From Streptomyces litmocidini (GTDB lineage: Bacteria > Actinomycetota > Actinomycetes > Streptomycetales > Streptomycetaceae): a DNA stretch of 64,000 bases. The position numbers and the translations under genes are program-made. The notes beneath the pieces were generated by a model. That model did not search any database and had not been told where the DNA came from. It saw only the letters and a list, made by a program, of their open reading frames with translations. The stretch lies in the NCBI RefSeq assembly GCF_014649755.1, contig NZ_BMTQ01000007.1:186001-250000 (forward strand), written 5' to 3'. Shown here one piece after another: positions 8,369 through 17,005 of this stretch (position 1 is the first letter of the stretch; each line of letters opens with the position of its first letter).

Positions 8369-9412
8369 TCAACTCGTTTCCGTCGGTGGGGTGGACGGGG
8401 AAGCTCCGCCGTCGGCGGCGGCGAGGTGCCTGGCGTGGGCGGCCCGGTAGGCGGCGAAGCGGGCCCGGGTGATGTCCCGTTGGACCGTCCGGTCCGGGTC
8501 TCCGGGGACGCGGGGTATGACGCCGTCGGGTTCCAGCTCGGAGAACCAGAACCGCTGCCCGTCGTGGAGGAAGTCGAGACAGAAGAACGGGAGGGGCAGC
8601 CGTTCGGCGAAGTGGGCCGTGGCCTTGGCCAGTTCCTCGGGCACCGGGGTGTACTCCAGGATGCCGCCGTGGCTCGCGTTGGCGACCGGGGAGCCGGGTT
8701 GCGGGGTCCGCTTCAGGACCGTGTGGGGCTCGCCGTCGATCACGTACACCCGGTGGTCGACCGTGCCGTCGCCGAGGTAGGGCTGGACGACGAGCGTGGT
8801 GTCGCCTCCCTGGGCGAGACTGGCCAGGCCCCTGATGTCCCCCGCGCTCCGCGCCAGGTTGATGCCGCCGCCACCGCACCAGCCGGCCGGTTTGACGATG
8901 GCCGGGTACGTCATGTTCCCGAGGGCCACCTCGTACAGGTGCCTGCTCACGTCGCGCCCCGTGCCGATGCGGACGGTCGGGACCGGGGGGACCGGGGAGC
9001 CGGTGAGGTGGAGCAGGGTGGCCAGTTTGTCGTTGCCGATCAGCGAGGCCTCGGGAGGGAAGGGCAGGTAGAAGCCGGCCTGTTGCAGCACCGCGCACAG
9101 GGCGTACTGGTTGAAGACGTCCATCTGCTGGTACGGCAGCGAGTAGAGCGCGGTGATGAAGAGCGTGTCGCGGGGCGTGACGGGCTCGTCGTCCACGTAG
9201 ACCCGGGGGCGTCCGGGTTCCGTGCAGTCCACCGTCACCGCGTCGGGGGAGTGCCGGGTCCAGCTCATGCCCAGGTCCTCGGCGGCCTCGGCGTAGAGGT
9301 CCCAGAACATGGCGTGCCACATCTCGGCCGTCCGGGTCGATTCCCGGTCGGGGAAGATCCAGCACAACCGGCGCAGCGGGCCGGTGGCGGTGCGGTCCGG
9401 GGAGGGTTTCAC
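8369..9412 (-). CDS. ATP-grasp ligase-like protein
   Basis: The 347-residue protein has an ATP-grasp architecture. The N-terminal part contains LIGNDKLATLLHLTG, where the active-site lysine and the start of the B domain are expected. The centre has PAIVKPAGWCGGGGINL, an ATP-binding lysine followed by a glycine-rich loop. The C-terminal part has FCLDFLHDGQRFWFSELEPDG, with acidic residues placed to bind magnesium. Such enzymes form an acyl phosphate and couple it to an amine, giving amide or peptide bonds without an NRPS condensation domain. No condensation or thioesterase domain is present in the operon, so this is the best candidate for its bond-forming step. GTG at 9412 overlaps the KamA stop in GTGA. 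Confidence 0.75.
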   Translation of the reverse strand: MKPSPDRTATGPLRRLCWIFPDRESTRTAEMWHAMFWDLYAEAAEDLGMSWTRHSPDAVTVDCTEPGRPRVYVDDEPVTPRDTLFITALYSLPYQQMDVFNQYALCAVLQQAGFYLPFPPEASLIGNDKLATLLHLTGSPVPPVPTVRIGTGRDVSRHLYEVALGNMTYPAIVKPAGWCGGGGINLARSAGDIRGLASLAQGGDTTLVVQPYLGDGTVDHRVYVIDGEPHTVLKRTPQPGSPVANASHGGILEYTPVPEELAKATAHFAERLPLPFFCLDFLHDGQRFWFSELEPDGVIPRVPGDPDRTVQRDITRARFAAYRAAHARHLAAADGGASPSTPPTETS

Positions 9413-10839
9413 GGGGTGGCCTCCGGTGCGGTGGGTCGGGGGTGCGGGGCGCCGGTCCGTCCGTCCCGGGCGGAGGTCCGCTCCGCCCACCAGCGGCGGC
9501 CGGACTCGGGAAGGGTGTCCAGCGGGTCGTAGTACGGGTGGCGCCGGGCCAGCGCGTCGTCGAGGTCCCCGTCGGGCGACTCCCGGACCTCGAGGCCGGT
9601 CCGGTAGTTCTTCGTCCAGTACGAGATGCCGCGCTCGCGCTCGTAGGCGACGGCCTGGTGCACCCAGCGCTTGCCGACGTGCGGCACGTCGCACACGATC
9701 CGCGGGGTGGCGTAGCCGGGGAGGTACCCCATGATCGCCTCCTGGAGCCGCTGGGCCTGGTGGAGGGGGGTCCTCCAGTGTTCGGCGTGGGGTATCACGT
9801 CGCAGAGGTAGAAGTAGTACGGGAGGACGCCCGCCTCGCCCTGGAGCGCGAAGCAGAGGTCCAGCAGGTCCTCGGGGGTGGCGTTGACCCCGCGCATCAG
9901 CACCCCCTGGTTGCGGACGTCCCGGACGCCGGCGTCGAGGAGGGCCCGGGCGGCCTCGGCGACCAGAGGGGTGACGGACTGCGCGTGGTTGGCGTGGGTG
10001 TGCACCGCGAGGTTGACCGCCCGTCGGGCGGCGACCGAGGCCACCCGCCCCACGCCCTCGACGACCTCGGGCTGGAGCCAGTGCTGGGGCAGGCCGACCA
10101 CGGCCTTGCTGGCCAGGCGGATGTCACGGACCGATCCCAGGTCGAGGAGTCGCATGAGGAACGCCTCCAGCTGGGGCCAGGGCACGTTGGCGACGTCCCC
10201 GCCGGACACCACCACGTCGCGCACGGTGGGGGTCCGCTTGAGGTAGTCCAGCATCTGCTCCTGCCGGTCCCGCGGACGGAGCGCGAGCCTGGCCTTGGTG
10301 ACCTGGGGGGTGGAGGTGCCGACGAGGTCCATCCTGGTGCAGTGCCCGCAGTACTGCGGGCAGGTGGCGACCAGCTCGGCCAGGACCTTGTTCGGGTAGC
10401 GGTGGGTGAGGCCCTCCACCACCCACATGTCGGCCTCGTGCAGCGAGTCCCGCCCCGCCTTCGGGTGACTCGGCCACGACGGGTGCCGGTCCGAGCGCAC
10501 CGGCAGCATGTACCGGCGGACCGGGTCGGCGAGGAACGCCTCGGTGAACGCCCCCGGCTCCACGGCGGCCCGGGGTGCCATGGTGTTGAGCATCTGCGGG
10601 GTGATCAGCATCGCCATCGTGGCGAACTCGGCCTGGTCGGCGGCGAGGTCGCCGCAGAAGTCGTCGGTGAGCAGGTCGCCGACGACTCCCTTGAGCTGGC
10701 GCAGGTTCTTCACGCAGTGGGCCCTCTGCCACTGGGCGTCGCGCCATTCGCGTTCCGTGACGCGGCGCCAGCCCGGCAGTCGTCGCCAGTCCGGCTCGGT
10801 CAGCGGGGTCCGCGCGTACGGGTACGGCTGCGGGATCAT
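9409..10839 (-). CDS. KamA-family radical SAM 2,3-aminomutase
   Basis: The 476-residue protein carries the radical SAM cluster motif CPQYCGHC (Cys160, Cys164, Cys167) and the KamA context GHCTR after it. A C-terminal segment VCDVPHVGKRW places Lys390 where lysine 2,3-aminomutase has its PLP lysine, although the classical PGGGGK loop is altered. Family members move the alpha-amino group of lysine, glutamate or arginine to the beta carbon using SAM, a 4Fe-4S cluster and PLP. The substrate cannot be called. In this operon it would supply a beta-amino acid to an adenylating enzyme or to the ATP-grasp ligase. ATG at 10839 lies eleven bases after the preceding stop, with only a weak ribosome site. 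Confidence 0.85.
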   Translation of the reverse strand: MIPQPYPYARTPLTEPDWRRLPGWRRVTEREWRDAQWQRAHCVKNLRQLKGVVGDLLTDDFCGDLAADQAEFATMAMLITPQMLNTMAPRAAVEPGAFTEAFLADPVRRYMLPVRSDRHPSWPSHPKAGRDSLHEADMWVVEGLTHRYPNKVLAELVATCPQYCGHCTRMDLVGTSTPQVTKARLALRPRDRQEQMLDYLKRTPTVRDVVVSGGDVANVPWPQLEAFLMRLLDLGSVRDIRLASKAVVGLPQHWLQPEVVEGVGRVASVAARRAVNLAVHTHANHAQSVTPLVAEAARALLDAGVRDVRNQGVLMRGVNATPEDLLDLCFALQGEAGVLPYYFYLCDVIPHAEHWRTPLHQAQRLQEAIMGYLPGYATPRIVCDVPHVGKRWVHQAVAYERERGISYWTKNYRTGLEVRESPDGDLDDALARRHPYYDPLDTLPESGRRWWAERTSARDGRTGAPHPRPTAPEATP

Positions 10840-10850
10840 CCGGGGCCCGC

Positions 10851-12557
10851 CTAACGGCCGGTCAGGAAGGTGGCGAAACGGGTCCGGAGCTCTCGCTTGA
10901 GCACCTTTCCGGTGGGGCCGAGCGGGAAGTCCTCCGGTGTGCGCGCGATGCTCACCGCGGCCAACGGCGTCAGCCCCGCGGCGGTCAGGGCCTTGTTGGC
11001 CGCCTCCCGGACCTCCTCCACGGTGCTCGCGGCGGCTTCCGCCTGCAACCGGACGACGGCGAGGGGGAGTTGCCCTCGGCCCGGCCCGGCGGGAACGCCG
11101 ATCACCGAGCAGTCCTGCACCAGCGCGTCGCAGTCGGCGAGCAGCACCTCCTCGATCGGCAGGCTGTACGCCGGACCGTCCGCGGTGTCGATGACGTCCA
11201 CCGTACGGTCGAGGTGGTAGAAGCGCCCCTCGGCGTCGCGCCTGGCCACGTCACCGGTGAGCCAGTAGCCGTTCCGTTCGAACGTGCTGGTGAGCCGGTC
11301 GTCGTTCCAGTATCCGGGGGTGCGGGAAGGCGTGATCACACCGAGCAGACCCACCGTGCCGTCGGGGACCTCCCGGCCGTCCTCGTCGAGCACCGCGGCC
11401 TTCTCCACCACCTCCAGGGGCTTGCCGACACAGCGGTCGTCGCGCCCGCTCTCCGGCGTGGTCATCTGCCCGAACAGGGCCATGCCCATCTCGGACGAGC
11501 CCAGGCCGTCGATGAACTGCGAGCCGGGCAGGGGCGGCTGCTCCTCCTTCCCGCTGGGCAGCAGCCAGGGCCTGACGAGGCCGGCGGGCCGCTCGCCGAG
11601 CCTCACCAGCCGGCGGATGTGCCCGTAGTGGGCGCTGTCGCCGGTGTTGAACCAGGAGTGCACCTTCGCCGCGCCCTCGACCGGGAGTTCGCCGGTGGCC
11701 AGCTCCACGAAGGTGCGGGGGAAGGAGGCGACCATGGTGGGCCGGAAGGCCTCCATCACCGGCTCGACGACCGCGCGCCGCCAGTCGGACATGACCACGG
11801 TCGGCAGGCCGAGCAGGGTGGCGGTGAGGAAGTAGCTGAGCCCGCCCGCGTGGGTGTGCGGCATGAGCGACATCAGCCGGTCGCCGTCCTCGGCGGGGAA
11901 GCGCACCATGCGCGGCTGCTTGCCCTCCCAGAACTGCCGGTGTGCCAGCTTGGTGGACTTCGGCGTCCCGGTGGTCCCGGAGGAGTGGATGAGCGCGACC
12001 ACGTCGTCGGCGGCGTGCCGGTACGGGTAGGCCTCGGGGAGCTCCGCGGATCCGGAGTCGAAGGCCTGGAGTTCGGCGGCCATGGCGATGAAGCGGGGAC
12101 GGCGGTGGGGGGCCTCGCGGTAGGAGGCGGCCAGTCGTGTGGGGTCGTCCGCGACCACTCCCACGACGCCCACGTGGTTCAGGTAGCGCACCATCACCTC
12201 GTGCGGCATGGCGTCGTTGACGAGGGCGGGGACGGCTCCCAGTGCGGAGAGCGCGAGGAAGTGGAGCAGGGGCTCCAGGCCTTCGTGGACCACCACGCCG
12301 ACCGGGTCGCCGGGGCGGACGCCGTTGGCCCGGTACCACGTGGCGTAGTGGTCGCGCAGGGCGGCGACGTCGAGCAGGCTGTGCCCCCGCAGTTCGACGG
12401 CGCCCCGGTGGTCGACGCGGTGGGTGTAGGCGTACGGGACCGCGCGGTTCGGGTTGACGGCGAGGGCGTGGTCGAGGAAGTTGCCGGCTCCGAGCGCGGG
12501 CTCGGTCATCAGCCCTTGTCTGACGGCGAGAGGCGCGATGGACGTGTGGTCGCTCAT
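10851..12557 (-). CDS. AMP-binding acyl-CoA-synthetase-like ligase
   Basis: The 568-residue ANL protein has the P-loop IHSSGTTGTPKSTK near residue 193, the acceptor motif GLGSSEMG, GYWLTGDVARRD and a C-terminal LGPTGKVLKREL with the catalytic lysine. It is closer to long-chain/aryl acyl-CoA synthetases than to NRPS A domains. ATG at 12557 follows a GGGAGA site and opens MSDHTSIAPLAV. It is the third class of adenylating enzyme in one operon, besides the A domain at 14641 and the two PaaK-like genes. A 424-base gap separates it from the amine oxidase, so transcription may also start there. Confidence 0.85.
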   Translation of the reverse strand: MSDHTSIAPLAVRQGLMTEPALGAGNFLDHALAVNPNRAVPYAYTHRVDHRGAVELRGHSLLDVAALRDHYATWYRANGVRPGDPVGVVVHEGLEPLLHFLALSALGAVPALVNDAMPHEVMVRYLNHVGVVGVVADDPTRLAASYREAPHRRPRFIAMAAELQAFDSGSAELPEAYPYRHAADDVVALIHSSGTTGTPKSTKLAHRQFWEGKQPRMVRFPAEDGDRLMSLMPHTHAGGLSYFLTATLLGLPTVVMSDWRRAVVEPVMEAFRPTMVASFPRTFVELATGELPVEGAAKVHSWFNTGDSAHYGHIRRLVRLGERPAGLVRPWLLPSGKEEQPPLPGSQFIDGLGSSEMGMALFGQMTTPESGRDDRCVGKPLEVVEKAAVLDEDGREVPDGTVGLLGVITPSRTPGYWNDDRLTSTFERNGYWLTGDVARRDAEGRFYHLDRTVDVIDTADGPAYSLPIEEVLLADCDALVQDCSVIGVPAGPGRGQLPLAVVRLQAEAAASTVEEVREAANKALTAAGLTPLAAVSIARTPEDFPLGPTGKVLKRELRTRFATFLTGR

Positions 12558-12981
12558 GAGGGTCTCCCGTTGGGCGTCGCCGGGGCGGATCCTGGTGGGG
12601 CCGGGCCCGGCGACTGTTCGAAGGCTTGCTGTTCTCGGCGGAACTCGTGGTTCGGCGGCCTTTCCCGTGCGGTCGTGAGGTGCGGTGCACGGCCTGGGAC
12701 CGGGCCGGTCGTGACGCATCGCGATCGGCTCGGAGGAAGGGGGCTGCGGATCCGGGCGGCGACGACGCGACCACCGGCAGGGGTGCGGTCGGCGGCGGCT
12801 CGGAGCGCGCGGGCATGCGGGGCCGGGGGCCCGGCGGGGGCGACGGGCGTCGGCGGAACGGGTTCCCGGCAGGCGGTTGCCGGAGGGGGCGAGGATCGGT
12901 GGGCGGGCGGGCGGGGGCGGGGCGGATGGTTCATCGGTGGCGCGGACGGTCCGTGGCCGTGCCGTCGCCCGTACCGCGGCC
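12558..12981. other. 424-base intergenic gap inside the biosynthetic operon
   Basis: This stretch separates the amine oxidase stop from the next start, while all other junctions in the operon overlap or lie within eleven bases. It is very G+C-rich, has no credible gene on either strand, and includes a relatively A/T-rich patch at about 12610-12665. I see no clear promoter or terminator. It may hold an internal promoter or be the scar of a lost gene. Confidence 0.55.
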
Positions 12982-14358
12982 CTACCGGCGGGCGAGGACC
13001 TCCGCCGCCACCCGGCGGCCGGAACGGACGGCCCCCTCCATCAGTCCGAAGAACTCGGTGCTGGTCTCCGTCCCGGCCCAGTGCACCCGCAGGTGGGGTG
13101 CCGTCAGCCCCGGGCCGTGCCGCACCCAGTCGCCGGGCCCGAAGAGGGCGGCGTAACAGCCCTGGCTGTACGTCTCGTTGACCCAGTCGGTCACGTGGAA
13201 GCCCACGGGTTCCGGAAGCATCGGGAACAGCCGGGCCGCCTGCCCGACCGCCGCCGAGCGCTGCTCCCCCGGATCGAGCGCCGCGAAGCGGTGGGCCTCG
13301 GCGCCCGTGACGAAGCCGGTGAGGACGCCGACTCCGGACCCGGCCGGCGAGTCGTCCACCGTGGACAGCAGCGGTCCCCGGGCGTTCACCGACCACCCCG
13401 ACAGACCGTGGTCCCGCCAGACGGGTGCCGGGTACACCAGGTGCACCTTGACCGCGCAGCCCCGCGCGGTGCGGTCGCCCGTCCGGCGGGCCGGAGGTTC
13501 GGGCCGGTGGTCGACGGCGTCGGCCGGCAGGGGCGGCAGGGCCATGACCGCGACGTCGGCCCGGTACTCCCCCTTCGGGCCGCGGACGGTGACCCCGTCG
13601 TCGTCCTGGTGCACGGCGTGGACCGGTTCCCCGAGCCGCACCCCGTCCCCCAGCCGAGCGGCCAGCCGCTCGCACACCTGGTGGGCGCCCCCGTCGATCC
13701 GGTCCTGCTGGGCGCCGCCCTCGAAGGCGTTCAGGTAGCGCAGTCCACCGCCCGACCGCAGGTAGAAGGCCACGTGCAGCATGGAGACCCGGGCCGGGTC
13801 GGCCGCCATCATCTCGCCCAGGAAGAGCGGGAAGAAGAGCCGGGCGTCCGGGTGCGCGAGGTGCCGCTCGGCCCATGCTTCGGCGGTCAGGGCGTCCAGC
13901 TCCCCCGCTCCCGGGGTGAGCCACGGGGCGTCGGGACGGACGGTCGCGGTGAGTTCGTCGAGCCTCTCGAAGAGGTCGCCGAGTGCCACGGCGTTGAGCG
14001 GCGGGAACCGGCCGTCCCGGGTGGTCTCCTCGCTCCCGAGGGCGAAGCGGCTGGCTCCCCGCATGGCGGTGGGCGTCGCCTTGAGGTCCAGCCCGGCCAT
14101 CAGGGAGTGGAGCTCCGTGTGCCGGTCCCCCAGGTAGGCGGCGCCCGCGTCCACCCACCCCCCGTCGGAGACCTGGAGTCCGCGGGCCCGGCCGCCCACC
14201 CGGTCGCGCGCTTCCAGCACGGTCACGTCGATCCCGGCGGCGGCGAGTTCGGTGGCGGCCGTCAGTCCGGCGAACCCGGCTCCGACCACCACGGCGCTGG
14301 TGACTCCTCCGGATCGTCCGGGAGCGCCGTCGGCCGGGGCCCCGTCGCTCGCGGTCAC
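12982..14358 (-). CDS. flavin monoamine oxidase / FAD-dependent amine oxidase
   Basis: The 458-residue protein starts its Rossmann fold with VVVGAGFAGLTAA (GxGxxG at residues 26-31), followed by EARDRVGGRARG, the typical amine-oxidase second motif. Near the C-terminus is HWAGTETSTEFFGLMEGAVRSG, the conserved FAD-binding closing motif. The family oxidises amines or amino acids to imines, producing peroxide; some members desaturate amino acids in antibiotic pathways. GTG at 14358 overlaps the stop of the carrier-protein gene (GTGA). A carrier-bound or free amino acid is the likely substrate, but this is inferred only from position. Confidence 0.87.
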   Translation of the reverse strand: MTASDGAPADGAPGRSGGVTSAVVVGAGFAGLTAATELAAAGIDVTVLEARDRVGGRARGLQVSDGGWVDAGAAYLGDRHTELHSLMAGLDLKATPTAMRGASRFALGSEETTRDGRFPPLNAVALGDLFERLDELTATVRPDAPWLTPGAGELDALTAEAWAERHLAHPDARLFFPLFLGEMMAADPARVSMLHVAFYLRSGGGLRYLNAFEGGAQQDRIDGGAHQVCERLAARLGDGVRLGEPVHAVHQDDDGVTVRGPKGEYRADVAVMALPPLPADAVDHRPEPPARRTGDRTARGCAVKVHLVYPAPVWRDHGLSGWSVNARGPLLSTVDDSPAGSGVGVLTGFVTGAEAHRFAALDPGEQRSAAVGQAARLFPMLPEPVGFHVTDWVNETYSQGCYAALFGPGDWVRHGPGLTAPHLRVHWAGTETSTEFFGLMEGAVRSGRRVAAEVLARR

Positions 14359-14651
14359 CGGGCGTCCGCGATCTTCTCGGCGAGCCGTCCGGGGGTCGGA
14401 GCACCGAGGAAGTCCTCGAAGGTCAGCTCCACCCCGTAGGAGCGGGCGACGGCGCTGAGCACCCGGGTCGCGACCAGCGAGTCGCCGCCGAGGAGGAAGA
14501 AGTCGGAGTCCGCCGAGACGTCCTCGCTCTCCAGGACGCGCCGGAACATCGCCACCACGCCCTCGGTGTCGGCACCGGCCCGGGGGCCGGCGGGGGCGCC
14601 CGGGCCGGCGGGCGGGTCCCCGGCGGCTGCGGCGGTGGTGTCAACGCTCAT
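14355..14651 (-). CDS. free-standing peptidyl carrier protein
   Basis: The 98-residue protein is a phosphopantetheine carrier: FFLLGGDSLVATRVLS places the attachment serine at residue 58, and the helices around it fit the PP-binding domain. The first 28 residues are an Ala/Pro/Gly-rich leader. ATG at 14651 overlaps the last eleven bases of the adenylation gene; a TTG directly in front is the alternative start. It should be loaded by the adenylation protein encoded just upstream. No phosphopantetheinyl transferase is encoded in the window, so one must act from elsewhere. Confidence 0.9.
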   Translation of the reverse strand: MSVDTTAAAAGDPPAGPGAPAGPRAGADTEGVVAMFRRVLESEDVSADSDFFLLGGDSLVATRVLSAVARSYGVELTFEDFLGAPTPGRLAEKIADAR

Positions 14652-16191
14652 CAACGGTCTCCTTTGACCTGTTCACGGTTGCGTAACGCTGGTGCGAGGC
14701 TCTTCTGTCGACCTTTCCGCTGGTGGTCAGCACGAGGTGCGGGACGACGGTGATCCGGCTCGGCACGAGATGGGCGGGCACCCGCTCGCGCAGGTAGGCC
14801 CGCAGGTCGCCGTCGAGACACCGCGGCTCGGCGTCCGGCCTGGGCACCACATAGGCGACGAGTGCGGCGCGGCCGACGCTGACGGCTCCGGTGACGGCCA
14901 CCGCGTTCACCGCGGGGTGGCCGGCGAGGTGCGCCTCCACCTCGGCCGGATCGACGCGGATGCCCCGGATCTTGATCTCGTCGTTCAGTCTGCCCTCGTG
15001 GGTGAGGAGGCCGTCCGGCGTCCTGCTGACCCTGTCTCCGGTGCGGAACCGGCGTTCGCCGCCCACGACCGCGTACCCCTCCTCGGTGGCCCGGGGCATG
15101 TCCAGGTAGCCGAGGGCCACCGCCGGGCCGCCGATCAGCAGTTCGTCCCGGTCCCCGATGTCCTCCACGACGTGGGGCAGGGGCCGCCCGATCGGCGCCC
15201 TGGTACCGCTCGCCCAGTCCCAGCCCGGGGCCGGGGCGCCGGGGCCGTGCAGGTCGACGGCGTGGGTGATCAGGGTGGTCTCGGTGCATCCGTAGGTGTT
15301 GACCAGGCGGACGCGGCCCGTGGCGAGGCGGCTCCAGTCGGCCAGTCGGGCGGGGCTGACGGCCTCCCCGCCGATGACCACCAGCCGGACGCGGTCGGGA
15401 AGCGCCGTCCCCTCCTCGGCGAGGTGGAGCACGAGTTCGTGCCAGAAGGCCGTGGGCAGGTCGAGGACGCTGACGCGTTCGCGCTCGACCGTCCGCAGGA
15501 ACCGCGGGAAGGACCCCGAGTGCGCCTCCCGGTCGAACACCAGGGCGGCTCCGGCGGTCAGCGTCGGGAGGATCTCCTCCAGCGAGGTGTCCCAGTTGAG
15601 CGAGGCGAACTGGAGCACCCGGTCCTCCTCCGTGAGGGAGAAGAGGTCGCGGAGGGAGCGCACGGAGGCCGCAATGGCCCGGCGCGGCGTCACCACCGGC
15701 TTGGGCCGGCCGGTGGAGCCCGAGGTGAAGAGGATGTACGCCGGCGCTTCGGGACTCAGGTCCTGTCCGAGGCCGGTGGTGGTCGACGCCGTGGCCCGCC
15801 CCGGCTCCTCCTGGCCCGACCGGATGACCGGCAGGCCGAGTCGGGGGTCGAGAGCCGTGCCGGTGTCGATGACCGCGCGGCAGCCGGCCGCGGACGCCAT
15901 GTCCTCCTGCCGTGCCGGCGGGAAGGCCGGATCGACGGGACAGTAGACGCCTCCGGCGGCGAGCACGGCGAGCAGCGCGACGACGGTTTCCGGGGTGTGC
16001 GTCGCCGGCACGGCGATGGCTCCGCGCCGCGGCCCGAGCCGCCCCGCGAGGCCGTTCACGAGCTCCTGCAGCCGGCGGTACGTCACGACCCGCCCTTCAT
16101 GGACGAGTGCCGCGCGCTCCGGGTTGCGAAGTGCGGTCTCCGTGAAGGCCTGGATGAGGTCCGGGGTGGTTCCATGGGTCTCGCACTGCAT
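14641..16191 (-). CDS. NRPS-type amino acid adenylation protein
   Basis: The 516-residue protein is a stand-alone adenylation domain. Core motifs are readable: ILFTSGSTGRPKPVV (A3), NTYGCTET (A5), FRTGDRVSRTPDGLL (A7), RLNDEIKIRGIRVDPAEVE (A8) and LTTSGKVDRR (A10) with the catalytic lysine. It activates an amino acid and loads the adjacent carrier protein. The substrate-binding segment contains NWDTSLEEI, so an Asp at the amino-group-binding position suggests an alpha-amino acid, but I cannot predict which. It is the first gene of the operon, with ATG at 16191 behind an AGG-containing leader and a plausible promoter about 50 bases upstream. Confidence 0.9.
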   Translation of the reverse strand: MQCETHGTTPDLIQAFTETALRNPERAALVHEGRVVTYRRLQELVNGLAGRLGPRRGAIAVPATHTPETVVALLAVLAAGGVYCPVDPAFPPARQEDMASAAGCRAVIDTGTALDPRLGLPVIRSGQEEPGRATASTTTGLGQDLSPEAPAYILFTSGSTGRPKPVVTPRRAIAASVRSLRDLFSLTEEDRVLQFASLNWDTSLEEILPTLTAGAALVFDREAHSGSFPRFLRTVERERVSVLDLPTAFWHELVLHLAEEGTALPDRVRLVVIGGEAVSPARLADWSRLATGRVRLVNTYGCTETTLITHAVDLHGPGAPAPGWDWASGTRAPIGRPLPHVVEDIGDRDELLIGGPAVALGYLDMPRATEEGYAVVGGERRFRTGDRVSRTPDGLLTHEGRLNDEIKIRGIRVDPAEVEAHLAGHPAVNAVAVTGAVSVGRAALVAYVVPRPDAEPRCLDGDLRAYLRERVPAHLVPSRITVVPHLVLTTSGKVDRRASHQRYATVNRSKETVDER

Positions 16192-16247
16192 CGACCTGAT
16201 CGCCCCAAATAAGCTTGAAAGCGCCTGTCCGTGCCCGACGAACGGGG

Positions 16248-16276
16248 ACTCTACCGGCGAACAGGTGTTGCCACAA
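16248..16276 (-). promoter_or_regulatory. candidate vegetative promoter of the biosynthetic operon
   Basis: On the minus strand TTGTGG (16276-16271) is separated by 17 bases from TAGAGT (16253-16248), close to the Streptomyces HrdB-type consensus TTGACN-N16-18-TAGRRT. Transcription would begin near 16241 and give an untranslated leader of about 50 bases before the adenylation gene. Confidence 0.45.
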
Positions 16277-16377
16277 TGGGAGTTGGGAGAATCGAACGGC
16301 CTCTGCGAGCACGTCGTGACGGCATGTGCTCCAGCAGGTCAGAGCCCCTGCGAAGGTTCCGCTTCCGCTTCGACGCG

Positions 16378-16401
16378 GGGGGCGCCACCGGAGGCGCCCC
16401 C
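16378..16401 (-). terminator. hairpin terminator downstream of YciI-like gene
   Basis: GGGGGCGCC and GGCGCCCCC form a perfect 9-bp stem with a 6-base loop, without a T-run, as is common in Streptomyces. It lies about 70 bases past the YciI-like stop and would keep that transcript from entering the biosynthetic operon. Confidence 0.6.
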
Positions 16402-16469
16402 ACCGCGGAAGCCGATTCCGGGTCTTCCCTCCGGGGGGCTGAAAGTGGGGGGTGGGCGGACGGGGTCGT

Positions 16470-16817
16470 TCAGGCGGATTCGAGGATCGGACGGATCTCG
16501 ACGGTCTCCGGGGTGGGGAGGCTCCGGGCCGGTTCGACGGCTCCCTCGCGGTCGGCCACGTCGACGACGAACCAGCCGCCGAGGGTCTCCTCGCCGGTGT
16601 GCGCCGGTCCGTCGGTCACCGTCGGCGTCCCGTCGGCGGTGGTGCGCACCGTCGCGGGCGCGGTGCGCTCGGTCTCCAGGGCTTCGCCGCCGACCAGTTT
16701 CCCGGCCGCGGCGAGGCCGCCGATCCAGCCCTCGTACTCCTTGCGGTGGGCGGCCCGGCCGGTCTGGATCCGACGGCGCGACTCGTCCGTCTCGAAGATC
16801 ACCCGTGCGAATTTCAT
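16470..16817 (-). CDS. YciI/DGPF-domain protein
   Basis: The 115-residue protein fits the YciI-related (DGPF) family: it opens MKFARVIFETDES, has a TVTDGPAHTGEETLGGWFVVDVAD segment equivalent to the DGPF motif, and ends in an EIRPILE strand. The family has a dimeric ferredoxin-like fold and is often encoded beside ECF sigma factors, but none is here. The biochemical role is unknown. ATG at 16817 is followed directly by the family pattern, and a GGAAGTTCC leader precedes it. Confidence 0.8.
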   Translation of the reverse strand: MKFARVIFETDESRRRIQTGRAAHRKEYEGWIGGLAAAGKLVGGEALETERTAPATVRTTADGTPTVTDGPAHTGEETLGGWFVVDVADREGAVEPARSLPTPETVEIRPILESA

Positions 16818-16882
16818 GGAACTTCCTCTCCGGTCGCCCTACGGACGACCGCTGTTGACGGTGTGGGAGGAGGAGGGCCGGT

Positions 16883-17005
16883 TCAGGCGGTTCCGCCGAC
16901 CGGGGCGACGCGGGCGAGCGCGCCGATCTCGAGCGCGGTCCACAGGGCGCCGTCGGGGCCCGCCGCGATGCCGAACGGCCCGCGGACGCCTGACGCGGTG
17001 GGGCC
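16883..17005 (-). pseudogene. C-terminal remnant of a Vgb-like (streptogramin lyase) beta-propeller
   Basis: About 40 codons, in frame directly after the stop of the VOC remnant, read RGPFGIAAGPDGALWTALEIGALARV before a TGA. The GIAAGPDGALW unit is the blade repeat of virginiamycin B lyase-type propellers. A normal protein has six or seven such blades; only one survives and there is no start codon. It is a relic, not a functional gene. Confidence 0.55.

Noticed and set aside
11070..13181. Plus-strand frame of 703 codons over the acyl-CoA-synthetase-like gene
   Set aside because: It is antisense to a motif-complete ANL gene and has low-complexity composition, so it is a high-G+C artefact.
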